Assembly: GCF_014230145.1 (NCBI RefSeq) | Contig: NZ_JACHVC010000006.1 | Location: forward strand, 372,001-436,000 | Direction of reading: 5' to 3' | DNA from: Pelagicoccus albus | GTDB taxonomy: Bacteria > Verrucomicrobiota > Verrucomicrobiia > Opitutales > Opitutaceae | Length of the DNA: 64,000 nt | Shown: positions 36,154 to 45,158 of the stretch, one piece after another | How positions within the stretch are numbered: the first letter of the stretch is position 1 | Layout: the number at the start of each line of letters is the position of its first letter | Made by a program: the position numbers and the translations under genes | The notes under the pieces: model-generated | What the model was told of the DNA's origin: nothing | The model's input: only the letters and a program-made list of their open reading frames with translations | Database searches by the model: none

Positions 36154-37524
36154 ATGAAAAAGAACCCTATCAAGCTTTGTCTCGCAACATTTGCTCTCAG
36201 TTTCGCTTTTGGACAAGTCCATGCCGCTTCGGATGGTGTCTACCCTTTGACTGAAAATTCCTGGAGTAACCCGGATTTCAAAAAACGATTCCTTGGTACT
36301 TATGGAGTCAATACGGATATAAATCCTAAGGTTACCTCCGATGAAGCCGAGATCCTGCAGGGCGTAGCGGATCTGATGGAATCGAACCCCAGTCAAGCGA
36401 TCACGACCTTGTCGGAAGCGATCACCCCAGAGACCTCTGCTGCGTTCGAATACACCATCGGCAGTCTCTACCTGCAGAGTGGCGAACGCGAGCAAGCGAT
36501 GGACATGTATCGCAAAGCGATCGACAAATTTCCTAGCTTCTTCAGAGCCTACCAAAACCTCGGCTTTGCCTTGGTGCAAGACGGGCAGTTCGAAGAAGCG
36601 AAACCGATGCTCATCGAAGCTATCGAAGTCGGTGGCGGAAATGGAACACTATTCGGGTTGTTGGGATACTGCTTTTTGAATACAGGGGATAGCTCTTTGA
36701 GCCTTGATGCCTACCGCCAAGCTCTTCTGTTCCAGCCTGAGAGTAATGACTGGCTGCTCGGCAAGCTGAACTCTTTGCTCGATTTGGGAATGAACGATGA
36801 AGCGGTTGGAATGTTGTCCGACTTGATCGAGAAGAATCCCTCCGAAGCAAACTTTTGGATGATGCAAGCCAACGCCTATATGGGTTCGCAAAAATTCGAT
36901 AAAGCTCTGGCTAATCTGGAGCTCGTTTCCCGTATGGGAAAAGCCTCGCCAGCCAGCTTGGCCTTGCTTGGCGACATTTTGCTTAACGAAGGGCTGGCTG
37001 ACTTAGCCGTGGAGCGTTACTCGGACGCTGTATCCAAGGGTGGCCTACCTGTAGCTAAAATGATTTCTTCTGCCGAGGGTCTCGCCCAACGTGGGTCGAT
37101 TAGCCAGTCGCTGGAATTGGTTTCCAAGATCGAGAGCGATTACGCAGGCGAACTCTCTCCAAAGAACGAACTATCTCTCTTGAACTTGAAGGCCAGTGGC
37201 GCACTCGCCCAAGGTGACAATTCCAAAGCCTCCGAAATCTTGGAAGAGATCGTCGGCAAGGATCCTTTGAACGGTAAAGCTCTTATCACTCTTGGAGATC
37301 TCTACAGAGGCGAGGGAGATACGGAAAAGGCTATGATTCAGTATGAGCGTGCCTCTAAGGTTAAGGAATTCGAGCCTCAAGCCCTCATCTCCTTGGCCCG
37401 TCTAGAAGTCTACATCAAGGACTATAAATCAGCCATCATGCATCTCAGAAGGGCGAACGCTCTCGATCCGAAGGATTATCTGGAAGACTACATTTCTCGC
37501 CTCGAAGCTGTAAGCAAATCATAA
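36154..37524 (+). CDS. TPR-repeat periplasmic protein of the Ton operon
   Basis: A 456-aa exported protein: signal peptide 1-27 (ending VHAAS) then about ten tetratricopeptide repeats. Clear units include FEYTIGSLYLQSGEREQAMDMYRKAIDKFPS, RAYQNLGFALVQDGQFEEAKPMLIEAI, ASLALLGDILLNEGLADLAVERYSDAV and ALITLGDLYRGEGDTEKAMIQYERA (cited in parts). The last gene of the TonB2-type operon in Vibrio (ttpA) also encodes a TPR protein. It is probably a docking protein for receptors or TonB. Fifteen bases follow tonB. Confidence 0.9.
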   Translation: MKKNPIKLCLATFALSFAFGQVHAASDGVYPLTENSWSNPDFKKRFLGTYGVNTDINPKVTSDEAEILQGVADLMESNPSQAITTLSEAITPETSAAFEYTIGSLYLQSGEREQAMDMYRKAIDKFPSFFRAYQNLGFALVQDGQFEEAKPMLIEAIEVGGGNGTLFGLLGYCFLNTGDSSLSLDAYRQALLFQPESNDWLLGKLNSLLDLGMNDEAVGMLSDLIEKNPSEANFWMMQANAYMGSQKFDKALANLELVSRMGKASPASLALLGDILLNEGLADLAVERYSDAVSKGGLPVAKMISSAEGLAQRGSISQSLELVSKIESDYAGELSPKNELSLLNLKASGALAQGDNSKASEILEEIVGKDPLNGKALITLGDLYRGEGDTEKAMIQYERASKVKEFEPQALISLARLEVYIKDYKSAIMHLRRANALDPKDYLEDYISRLEAVSKS

Positions 37525-37533
37525 CTCTTCACG

Positions 37534-38472
37534 ATGGCCCATCACGAGATAGATCGCTCTTTCACTTACAACAGTTGGAATCGGGAATTTCCGTCCCGCC
37601 TTAGTATTGAGTCCGGGGATACTGTCCGGATCGAGATGAATGACGCCAGCGATGGTCAAGTTCACGCGGAGATGTCGGTTGAAGAGTACAAGCTCATCGA
37701 CCGTACTAAGATCCATGCCCTGACAGGTCCCATCTCCGTTGCAGGGGCCGAACCGGGTGACCAGCTGAAGATTGAGATACTCAAATACGAGCATGAAGGG
37801 TGGGCGTGGACGAGCATTGTTCCGGGCTTAGGATTGCTCGATGAGGATTTTACCGAGCCTTACCTTCACATATGGAAACTGGACGGCGATAAGACCTACT
37901 CCATGCCCGGGTTGACCTTGGATTTAGATCCTTTTTGTGGGATCATTGGGGTTCAGCGCGAAGAGGCTGGCGAATTTGCGACACGTCCTCCGGGTCCGTT
38001 TGGAGGCAATATGGATGTGAAGCATTTAGTTGCTGGATCCACCCTCCATCTCCCGGTTTTTGTCGAAGGCGCTGGATTGTGCGCTGGAGATTGCCACGCG
38101 ACTCAAGGCGATGGAGAAGTCTGTATCAACGGAATGGAGGCGCCTATGACAGTTACTTTTAAGGTGACTTTGGTTAAGGACAAACCGCTTGAGGCTCCCT
38201 ACATTTTGACGCCTGGACAGCTGATTTCACCTCGATACACCGAGAAACCCTTCCATGCATTTGTGGAATCAGCGGTGGACCCTCGCGAAGCCTGCAAGCA
38301 GGTGGTTCGGCGAGCGATTAAGTATCTGATGGAGCGAGTAGGACTTAGCCGAGAGCAAGCCTATGTGACCTGTTCTGTTGTTCTGGATTTGAAAGTTAGC
38401 CAGTTGGTCAATGTTCCCACGACCACCATTACCGGCTATCTGCCGGAAGCTATTTTCAACGAATCAGTTTGA
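37534..38472 (+). CDS. Acetamidase/formamidase family protein
   Basis: A 312-aa cytoplasmic hydrolase of the formamidase/acetamidase family, releasing ammonia from short amides. Recognised from the family N-terminus (DTVRIEMNDASDGQ), GPISVAGAEPGDQLKIEIL, the metal-associated FCGIIGVQREEAGEFATRPPGPFGGNMD segment, LPVFVEGAGLCAGDCHATQGDGEVCINGME and the C-terminal AYVTCSVVLDLKVSQLVN. The start is only ten bases after the TPR gene and no terminator is seen, so it may be transcribed with the Ton operon. It is convergent with a GatA-type amidase gene, so the two may both scavenge amide nitrogen. Confidence 0.9.
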   Translation: MAHHEIDRSFTYNSWNREFPSRLSIESGDTVRIEMNDASDGQVHAEMSVEEYKLIDRTKIHALTGPISVAGAEPGDQLKIEILKYEHEGWAWTSIVPGLGLLDEDFTEPYLHIWKLDGDKTYSMPGLTLDLDPFCGIIGVQREEAGEFATRPPGPFGGNMDVKHLVAGSTLHLPVFVEGAGLCAGDCHATQGDGEVCINGMEAPMTVTFKVTLVKDKPLEAPYILTPGQLISPRYTEKPFHAFVESAVDPREACKQVVRRAIKYLMERVGLSREQAYVTCSVVLDLKVSQLVNVPTTTITGYLPEAIFNESV

Positions 38473-38502
38473 GTGGCCGAGTCCTGAGTTCGGGGCGGAT
38501 CT

Positions 38503-39792
38503 TCAGTTCGCTCCGATCAGCGTTTTAAGCAGCTTTATTGGGAGATCCGAAGCGTCGTCTTTGTAGAGGATTTGTATCCCTTGCGACTCGCCATTACCCA
38601 ACTGTATTGGGAGGGTGAGCACAGGGCATCGGGCGAAGCTTCCGGGGGCCGTTAAGCTCAGGAGCTCGCTGCGGAACTTGTCAGTGTGCTGCGAGGCGGT
38701 GATCGCTGGGGACTGAGTCGCTGGCAGGGCGATGAAGTCGTATTGTTCGAATGCTGAACCGAAGAACGCCTTGATCTTTTCCTCTGCTGCGAGTGCATCC
38801 TTTTTCTGTTGCTCGGACCAGTTACGAGCACGATCGATGCGTTGCCAAACCGCTGGGTCGTATTTGGCTTTGTGTGAGTCCAGCCATTTACTGTGTACTT
38901 TTAGGGCTTCCAGACTTTGCAACACACTGTAATGGGTCGTTATATTTTTGACGCAGTCCCGAAAGGCGGCGGTCACGCTTGGATCGCTCTGGGCATTTAG
39001 CGTTTCTAGTGTATCCAAGGACTTGGCACGAAAAGCAGGACTTAGATCGGAGATCGTTTCTAGAAGACTGACTCCTCTGAGGGGGGATTTTGCTTTCTTT
39101 GACGCCGGCTTGATCAAGGCCTCGACACTCGTGATCATGTCGGCAGCGGTAGCCGTGAACCAGCCAGGAGTGTCGAAGGTCGGGGCAAGGGGAAAGCAGC
39201 CTTTGGTGGACCAATCGCTAGGGGATAGTCTGAGGCCGTAGATACCACACCATGCGGCGGGTACTCGGATAGATCCTCCGGTATCGGTACCGGTTGCAAT
39301 GGGAGCGATTCCGGATTTCACGATCCAAGCTGAACCACTGCTAGAGCCTCCGCTTAAACGTTCCGGGAACAAGGGATGAGGGCAGTCGCCGTAGTATGGG
39401 TTTTCTCCTGACAAGCCGTACGCAAACTCGTTTAGGTGTGTCTTGCCGCAGTATACGGCTCCTTCCGCTCTAAACGATTTGGAGAGGGCGGACTCGATCG
39501 TTGGGGTAGGGCGAAGTTCGCTTAAGAAGCTGGAGGAAGCGGTGGTTGGATAGCCCGGGAAATCGAAGAGATCCTTAAGCATGAAGGGGACTCCGGCTAG
39601 GGGGGCTTCTTTTTTTGCCGATCGTTCGAAGCTTTCGGTTAGCCATTCCAACTCAGGCAGCGACGCGATCACCTTTCCATGAGTCTCCTTCGGGATAGCC
39701 ATGGTTTTGTTCAGAAATGTTGTTGCGGCTAATTCGGGGTCGGAGCGGGTAAGTGCCGACCAATCCCTGATGGAAAGCGGAGGTAGGTTCAT
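38503..39792 (-). CDS. Amidase-signature family hydrolase
   Basis: A 429-aa enzyme of the amidase signature family. The Ser-cisSer-Lys triad is visible: Lys in GVPFMLKDLFD, cis-Ser in RLSGGSSSGSAW and nucleophile Ser in GTDTGGSIRVPAAWCGIYG. The substrate is unresolved; relatives include allophanate hydrolase (AtzF), GatA and aryl amidases. Lack of a signal peptide means cytoplasmic. Given the nearby formamidase and the purine locus that follows, a role in releasing nitrogen from ureide-type compounds is conceivable but unproven. Confidence 0.88.
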   Translation of the reverse strand: MNLPPLSIRDWSALTRSDPELAATTFLNKTMAIPKETHGKVIASLPELEWLTESFERSAKKEAPLAGVPFMLKDLFDFPGYPTTASSSFLSELRPTPTIESALSKSFRAEGAVYCGKTHLNEFAYGLSGENPYYGDCPHPLFPERLSGGSSSGSAWIVKSGIAPIATGTDTGGSIRVPAAWCGIYGLRLSPSDWSTKGCFPLAPTFDTPGWFTATAADMITSVEALIKPASKKAKSPLRGVSLLETISDLSPAFRAKSLDTLETLNAQSDPSVTAAFRDCVKNITTHYSVLQSLEALKVHSKWLDSHKAKYDPAVWQRIDRARNWSEQQKKDALAAEEKIKAFFGSAFEQYDFIALPATQSPAITASQHTDKFRSELLSLTAPGSFARCPVLTLPIQLGNGESQGIQILYKDDASDLPIKLLKTLIGAN

Positions 39793-39960
39793 AACTTGGA
39801 TTAAGTAGTTTTAGGACCGCGCGTAGATTCGGATTCTGGCTTTTCAAGAATCGAGTTGGCTGCGTCTGATATCTGCTAGGTGAAAGCCTTTCTCACTCCT
39901 CCTGAGTTTGCGAACATTCTTTCGTTTCAATCCAGTTAAGCGAACGTTTGCAGACAAAAG

Positions 39961-39986
39961 AAACGCCCTCCGTTTGGAGGGCGTTT
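39961..39986 (-). terminator. Terminator of the double purine-nucleoside permease gene
   Basis: An 11-bp stem (AAACGCCCTCC / GGAGGGCGTTT) with GTTT loop, and a T-rich end on the minus strand, 39 nt after the stop. A second perfect 6-bp hairpin (GTCGTC/GACGAC) lies alongside at 39991-40007. Confidence 0.82.
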
Positions 39987-40025
39987 TACTGTCGTCGAGC
40001 TGACGACGTCTCATGGCTAATGAAA

Positions 40026-42080
40026 TTATTCGGAGCCTGGTAACTCGTCTTGGTAGCTGTCCCAATTTTCAACCAACTCTCTCACTACCGTGCTCCCTAC
40101 GTCGTAGGCAGCTTCCAGGGAGGGGATGAATGCGGAGTAGCCACCTTTTTTCTCGCCGGCTAGGTTTTCGGCTGCGGTAACTCCTGGAGGAGGCATGGAG
40201 AAATTGCTAGCTGTTCGCAGGACCAGTACACGATCGGTATCCACTTTTCCCGCATTCGCCAAAAAGGTGAGAGACTGCATGGTACCCGTTTCCTCCATGG
40301 CGGAGGTTACAAAATTGCCTTCACCCTCGGTCCAGTACTCTACCCATTCGTTGGCCCAGTCATTCATCATTTTTCCGTGCCAAAAGGTCATGGCTGCGAG
40401 TTGATCCCCCTTTATGACCGAAGGCGGTTTTTGGGCTTTCGGGTAACCTTTGTATTTCTCCCGCATGGCCTTCATATCCTTGGTATCTTTTATAGGCACG
40501 TCTTTGGTGAGCTGATAGGCCCAGTCGACGAGCTTTGTATTCAAGCGATAACGAACCCCTTCGTCGTTTTCAGGAATAGGCCCCCAAGGGTACTCGGCAG
40601 AGCGAAGTGGCATGTATCCATATTTCCAATCTTCGGGGATCTCTCTTGGATCGATTTCGTGGGAAAGGTCTCCATCTATGAGCCATTCCGCCCATGCTGC
40701 GGATCCTAAGGACATGTCGTTCGGGTCGACTCCGGCGATTCCAGCCACCAGCCAGTAAGCATCGGTAAGATCGAAGCGAGGGTCCATGCCGAGCGCCATG
40801 ATGGAGGATGCGGAGCGGAACGTTCCGATGCCCGTTACGATGCCAAGGACGCCGTCTTCAGCATTATAGCGCAGGTCTCGGTAGCCTTGCGGGAATGGGA
40901 TTTGGGTATCGAGTGGATACCGTTCGACCCAGTACTGGAACTCCGCGGGGCGATCTCCCGTGTCCTCACCAATTTCGAACATGGTCACTACCACGGTCTT
41001 GATTTTAATCTTCGGCGCTTCCGCAGCGGGAGTTCTCCGGCCAAATTGGGTCCAGTTGTCTATAAGTTCATGAGCTACGGCGCTGCCGATTTTATAGGCT
41101 GCCTCCAGTGCTGGACGCCCGTTGTCTGGGTAGCTCGCGGTTGCGCTCCAGGTGGCGTCTTTTCCGGGAGGTTGCATCGAGAAGTTGCTTGCCGTTCGTA
41201 GGACCAGGATTCGGTCGTAATTGACGAACCCCGAATCGGCGAGTCGTCTTAGCGCGGTGAGGGTTCCAGAGTCCTCCATGTTGGTGGTGACGAATTCCGC
41301 TTTTCCTTCCGTATGAAGTTTCATCCAATCGTTGGCCCAATGGTTCAGACGTTCGCCATGAAAGTAAGTCGATGAGCTGAGCGAATCGCCCATCATCACT
41401 CTGGGCGGCTTTAGGGCGTTGGGGTAACCTTTGAACTGGGCCCTGAACTCTTGCATAGCAGGCGAATCTTCGAGGGGGATGTCCTTGGTCAATGAATACG
41501 CCCAGTTTACGAGGCCCTCGTTTAGCTGGAAGGCGATGTTGTCCACGGTCCAGCCGGTATCCAGCTGGTTTGGCTCGTATCCGCCCAGCGGAATCATGCC
41601 ATAAGGCCATTCTTCCGGTATCTCTCGAGAATCCAGTTCATAAAGCAAATCCCCATCTACCACCCAGCGAGCCCAGATGGCAGAACCGAGCGAGGCGTCT
41701 TGAGGGTCCGCTCCGGCGATGCCAGCGATGATCCAGTAGGTCTTGGAAAAGTCGAATCGGGGATCCATCCCCAAAGCGGTTATGGTGGTTGCGGCGTGCG
41801 TTACGCCTCCGCCTGTCAACGCGACCATCAGGCCGTCGTCGCTCATGCGCAGAGGGGTGTGGCCCATGGGGAAATCAAAGATATTAGAAAGGTCTTCTCG
41901 CTCGACCCAGAATTGGAGTTCGCCGGGTCGGTCGCCCGTGACCTCGCCCATTTCATACATTGCGAGGACGCAAACTTTTACGGGGATGGGGTCTTCTGCC
42001 GACGCTGCTCGGGCAAACGAAGCGACCGCTAGCAGAGAGAGGATAAATCGAGATATCGAGGGTAGGTACGGGTGACGCAT
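40026..42080 (-). CDS. Tandem-duplicated purine nucleoside permease (NUP) family protein
   Basis: A 684-aa exported protein: signal peptide about 1-29 (FILSLLAVASFARAASA), then two NUP-family domains. The copies are near-parallel: MGEVTGDRPGELQFWVERE (about 45-63) with IGEDTGDRPAEFQYWVERY (about 370-388); ALGMDPRFD in each; IAGADPQDASLGSA with IAGVDPNDMSLGSA; and REIPEEWPYG with REIPEDWKYG. ILVLRTASNFSM and VLVLRTASNFSMPPPG follow. Fungal NUP proteins transport purine nucleosides, and related proteins have a nucleoside phosphorylase-like fold. So this could bind or cleave purine nucleosides in the periplasm; which is unproven. Both halves keep the core motifs. Divergent from the AzgA-type permease. 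Confidence 0.88.
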   Translation of the reverse strand: MRHPYLPSISRFILSLLAVASFARAASAEDPIPVKVCVLAMYEMGEVTGDRPGELQFWVEREDLSNIFDFPMGHTPLRMSDDGLMVALTGGGVTHAATTITALGMDPRFDFSKTYWIIAGIAGADPQDASLGSAIWARWVVDGDLLYELDSREIPEEWPYGMIPLGGYEPNQLDTGWTVDNIAFQLNEGLVNWAYSLTKDIPLEDSPAMQEFRAQFKGYPNALKPPRVMMGDSLSSSTYFHGERLNHWANDWMKLHTEGKAEFVTTNMEDSGTLTALRRLADSGFVNYDRILVLRTASNFSMQPPGKDATWSATASYPDNGRPALEAAYKIGSAVAHELIDNWTQFGRRTPAAEAPKIKIKTVVVTMFEIGEDTGDRPAEFQYWVERYPLDTQIPFPQGYRDLRYNAEDGVLGIVTGIGTFRSASSIMALGMDPRFDLTDAYWLVAGIAGVDPNDMSLGSAAWAEWLIDGDLSHEIDPREIPEDWKYGYMPLRSAEYPWGPIPENDEGVRYRLNTKLVDWAYQLTKDVPIKDTKDMKAMREKYKGYPKAQKPPSVIKGDQLAAMTFWHGKMMNDWANEWVEYWTEGEGNFVTSAMEETGTMQSLTFLANAGKVDTDRVLVLRTASNFSMPPPGVTAAENLAGEKKGGYSAFIPSLEAAYDVGSTVVRELVENWDSYQDELPGSE

Positions 42081-42249
42081 GGAAAGCGGCAAGGCAGGTT
42101 TTGCGCCACAGGTTTCCGCTCCTTTAGCGCTTCCCCTCGAACCGGATTTCGCGGCCGTTTGGAACGGCTCGTTTACCCACGATCAGTCAAGATGCATCAT
42201 TTTGATCATCAAGCCCGCTCTCGGCATCGAAGCTGCTGACCCGCCCCTC

Positions 42250-43563
42250 ATGCTGGACCGATGGTTTAAACTGAAAGAAGCTGGGGTAACTGTTAAGACA
42301 GAAGTGCTTGCGGGTTTAACGACCTTTGCAGCGATGGCCTATATCCTGGCGGTAAACCCCTCAATACTCAGCGCTGCTGGCATGCCCTTGCCCGCGGTTA
42401 TTACCGTCACGGCCTTGGCTGCCGCCCTCGGTTGCTTCCTGATGGCCGGGTTCACCAATTTCCCCATTGCCCAGGCTCCCGGTATGGGAACGAACAGCTA
42501 CTTCGCTTTCGTAATTTGTATTGGCGCTGGCCTGCACTGGAAGACGGCTTTGGCTCTCACTTTTTGGAACGGGATCATCTTTCTACTGCTTTCTCTGACT
42601 GGGCTCCGAAAGCGGCTTGCCGAAGCTTTGCCGAACGGGATCAAGGTCGGAATCCAAGTCGGCATCGGTTTCTTCATCGCCTTTCTCGGGCTCAAGAGCG
42701 TGGGCATCGTGGTGGGCAATGACGCGACCTTGGTGACCATCGGCGACATCAAGTCGCCCGCTTCCCTGCTGGTACTCGGCGGAGTCGCTCTGATGACTTT
42801 TCTGACACTCAAGCGAGTGGCGGGAGCCCTGCTGATCACGATCCTAGCGGTAACTGTGGTTGGGATGATTATTCCTTCGGGCGACGCCACCATCACCGCC
42901 ATCCCGGATGGGATCTTTTCCATGCCCTCGGGTATTGGCGAAGTCTTCCTTGCCGCCGATATCATGTACCCGCTGGCCCATTTTAGGGAAATAGCGGACG
43001 TGCTCCTCACCTTGCTGATCCTCGATTTGTTCGACAGTATTGGTACCTTGGTAGGCCTTTCGCGTCGGGCAAAGTTGGTGGATGAAAACGGTTCTATGCC
43101 GAAGATGGGCCGTGCCCTAACAGCGGATGCGATTGCCACGATAACCGGTTCTTTGCTCGGTACTTCCACTACGACCTCCTACATCGAGTCAGCGGCCGGT
43201 ATCGAGTCGGGAGGTCGCACTGGTTTGACTTCGGTGACCACGGGAATCTGCTTTCTGTTGGCTCTCTTTTTCACCCCCATTATCCTAATTGTTCCCGCTG
43301 CGGCGACAGCTCCGGCGCTAGTCATGGTCGGCATCTTTATGGCTCAAGGGCTGAAAGAACTGGATTTCGATGATTTGTCGGAAGTGGCTCCGGCTTTCAT
43401 CACCATGCTGATGATTCCGCTTACTTTCAGCATCACGGAAGGAATTGGACTTGGGTTAACGCTATTTACGGTCATAATGATTCTGTCTGGTAAGTTCAGG
43501 AGCGTTCCTGTTCTCAGCCACATAATCACCCTCGTATTCATTGTATATTACATCTACAAATGA
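42250..43563 (+). CDS. AzgA-type adenine/guanine/hypoxanthine permease
   Basis: A 437-aa NCS2-superfamily transporter with about 13 membrane segments. The AzgA branch is seen from MLDRWFKLKEAGVTVKTEVLAGLTTFAAMAYILAVNPSIL at the start and from APGMGTNSYFAF, GIGFFIAFLGLKS, LFDSIGTLVGLSRRAKLVDENG and GTSTTTSYIESAAGIESGGRTGL. ATG 42250 is used because the open frame upstream (to 42079) does not match the family. Four bases overlap with the next gene (adenosine deaminase-like), so translation is coupled. Members import adenine, guanine, hypoxanthine or xanthine with protons. Confidence 0.92.
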   Translation: MLDRWFKLKEAGVTVKTEVLAGLTTFAAMAYILAVNPSILSAAGMPLPAVITVTALAAALGCFLMAGFTNFPIAQAPGMGTNSYFAFVICIGAGLHWKTALALTFWNGIIFLLLSLTGLRKRLAEALPNGIKVGIQVGIGFFIAFLGLKSVGIVVGNDATLVTIGDIKSPASLLVLGGVALMTFLTLKRVAGALLITILAVTVVGMIIPSGDATITAIPDGIFSMPSGIGEVFLAADIMYPLAHFREIADVLLTLLILDLFDSIGTLVGLSRRAKLVDENGSMPKMGRALTADAIATITGSLLGTSTTTSYIESAAGIESGGRTGLTSVTTGICFLLALFFTPIILIVPAAATAPALVMVGIFMAQGLKELDFDDLSEVAPAFITMLMIPLTFSITEGIGLGLTLFTVIMILSGKFRSVPVLSHIITLVFIVYYIYK

Positions 43564-45110
43564 ACCCCGAAGAACCGGACTCTTCCTTTTCAAGACGTAA
43601 CTTTCTAGCTCGCAGCATTCTCGCCGGTGGCGCCTTGGGATTGGCTGCCGGCAGGTTAGAATCGAAACCAATCACTCCCGCGGCCAATTTCGAAGGCAAG
43701 CGGAGCCACCGCAGCAAAAGTCTCGCCCCCAAAGCGAAGCGAGCGCCTATTGGACAGCTTTTCGAGACGATCAAAAAGGAAGCGAGTCGGGAGGACCTTT
43801 ACCGCTTCCTTTACGCTATGCCGAAAGGAGGAGATCTGCATCACCACTTTGGTGGCGGGATATTGCCGGAGATGTGGTGGGAAGTCGCCACGGATCGGTC
43901 CCGAAATGGCGACCAAGAGTTTTATACCCGCTACAAGGTTAGTGGCTACGGTATGACTTCGGCCAATTTCCACAGGGATTCCCGCAATTCCATGTTTTGG
44001 ACCACAGTTTCCGAGCATGGCTACCACAAGCTTTCCGAGTCCGAAAAAGGGGACTTTAAGGCTTTGACCGCTCTAAACGAGGAGGAGAAGGGAGAGTGGC
44101 TTTCTTCAGTCGTACTTGATCGTGAATTCGAGGGCCGCGTCGAGTTTTTCGAGTACATTTGGCCGCGGGTGAGCGGACTGCTCGGCAGTATCGAGGTCAT
44201 GACCGAGGTGATGGTGGAAAACATGAAACGCTTCGCCGCGGAAGGCGTTCGTTACCTGGAAATCCAGACAGGCCCGTGGGGGTGGAGCGATAGTAGCGGC
44301 CGGGCTTTGACTGCCGACGAAGCCAACCAAGCCCTTAAAGACCGCCTAACCCAGCCGGATGCCTTAGAGACAGGGGTGACGCTTCGCTTTCAGGGTATTG
44401 TCATCCGGTTCCAGCCAAATGCGGAGGATCGTGTCGAAGCTTACTACGAGTTTATCGATCAGAATCGCGATTTCTGGGTCGGTTTAAATATGGCAGGTCG
44501 AGAGGACGACAATCGCGGCTATGCAGCCCGTTTTACTGAAGTCTACGACAAGATGATGCGGAAGTATCCGGGTATCGGGATTTCCATACACGCAGGCGAA
44601 GCAGAAAAGCGGGATACCCAGATTTTCGATACACTCAGACTGGGAGCCACTCGCATCGGGCATGGCATCAATCTTTATCAGGATGATGAAACCATGCAGC
44701 TCATGCGTTGCGGAAAGTTTCTGGTAGAGATCAATCTCATCAGCAATGAGGTATTGGGCTATGTGCCGGATCTCGATCAGCATCCCTTTCCGATCTATCT
44801 CCGGCAGGGTATTCCAGTCTGCCTGAATACCGATGACCGGGGTATGTGGCATTCCAATATGACGGATGAGTATTTCGTAGCCGTCGAACGCTTCAATCTG
44901 TCTTGGAGCGAGATGGAGTCGCTCGGCATCAATAGTCTGGCTTTCAGCTTCTTGGCGGAGGACGAAAAGGAGACTTTGCTCGCCGAATACGAGGAAGACT
45001 TGAACGCCTTTGCGGAGGATTGCCTTAAGCGTGGCTGGAAAAAGGTAGTCGCCGAATGCGAGGCGGTCACTTATGACTATGGCTCGAAAAAGCTCGGGCT
45101 AAATCTGTAG
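43560..45110 (+). CDS. Tat-exported adenosine deaminase-like enzyme
   Basis: A 516-aa protein with a twin-arginine signal (SRRNFLA, then a hydrophobic stretch to about residue 33), so likely periplasmic. The catalytic domain has the adenosine deaminase motifs PKGGDLHHHFGG (two His ligands), SIHAGE (ligand His and catalytic Glu), RIGHGINL and CLNTDDRGM (ligand Asp). It is longer than typical Add (about 340), with an insertion at about 100-200, as in ADGF/ADA2-type extracellular deaminases. It would turn adenosine into inosine outside the cytoplasm, next to a nucleobase permease and an exported nucleoside-permease protein. Confidence 0.9.
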   Translation: MNPEEPDSSFSRRNFLARSILAGGALGLAAGRLESKPITPAANFEGKRSHRSKSLAPKAKRAPIGQLFETIKKEASREDLYRFLYAMPKGGDLHHHFGGGILPEMWWEVATDRSRNGDQEFYTRYKVSGYGMTSANFHRDSRNSMFWTTVSEHGYHKLSESEKGDFKALTALNEEEKGEWLSSVVLDREFEGRVEFFEYIWPRVSGLLGSIEVMTEVMVENMKRFAAEGVRYLEIQTGPWGWSDSSGRALTADEANQALKDRLTQPDALETGVTLRFQGIVIRFQPNAEDRVEAYYEFIDQNRDFWVGLNMAGREDDNRGYAARFTEVYDKMMRKYPGIGISIHAGEAEKRDTQIFDTLRLGATRIGHGINLYQDDETMQLMRCGKFLVEINLISNEVLGYVPDLDQHPFPIYLRQGIPVCLNTDDRGMWHSNMTDEYFVAVERFNLSWSEMESLGINSLAFSFLAEDEKETLLAEYEEDLNAFAEDCLKRGWKKVVAECEAVTYDYGSKKLGLNL

Positions 45111-45158
45111 TCTGGACCTCCCAGGAGGTTGCTCCCGGAACTTTAACCCCAATCAATT

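Noticed and set aside
39844-40065. 73-aa minus-strand frame across the NUP terminator
   Set aside because: It spans a clear terminator hairpin and has no protein-like features.
40195-42075. Many plus-strand open frames opposite the double NUP gene
   Set aside because: Antisense shadows of a signal-peptide-bearing gene with strong family motifs.
42081-42249. Purine riboswitch upstream of the AzgA permease
   Set aside because: No conserved purine-riboswitch junction or loop-loop elements could be recognised; divergent promoter region only.
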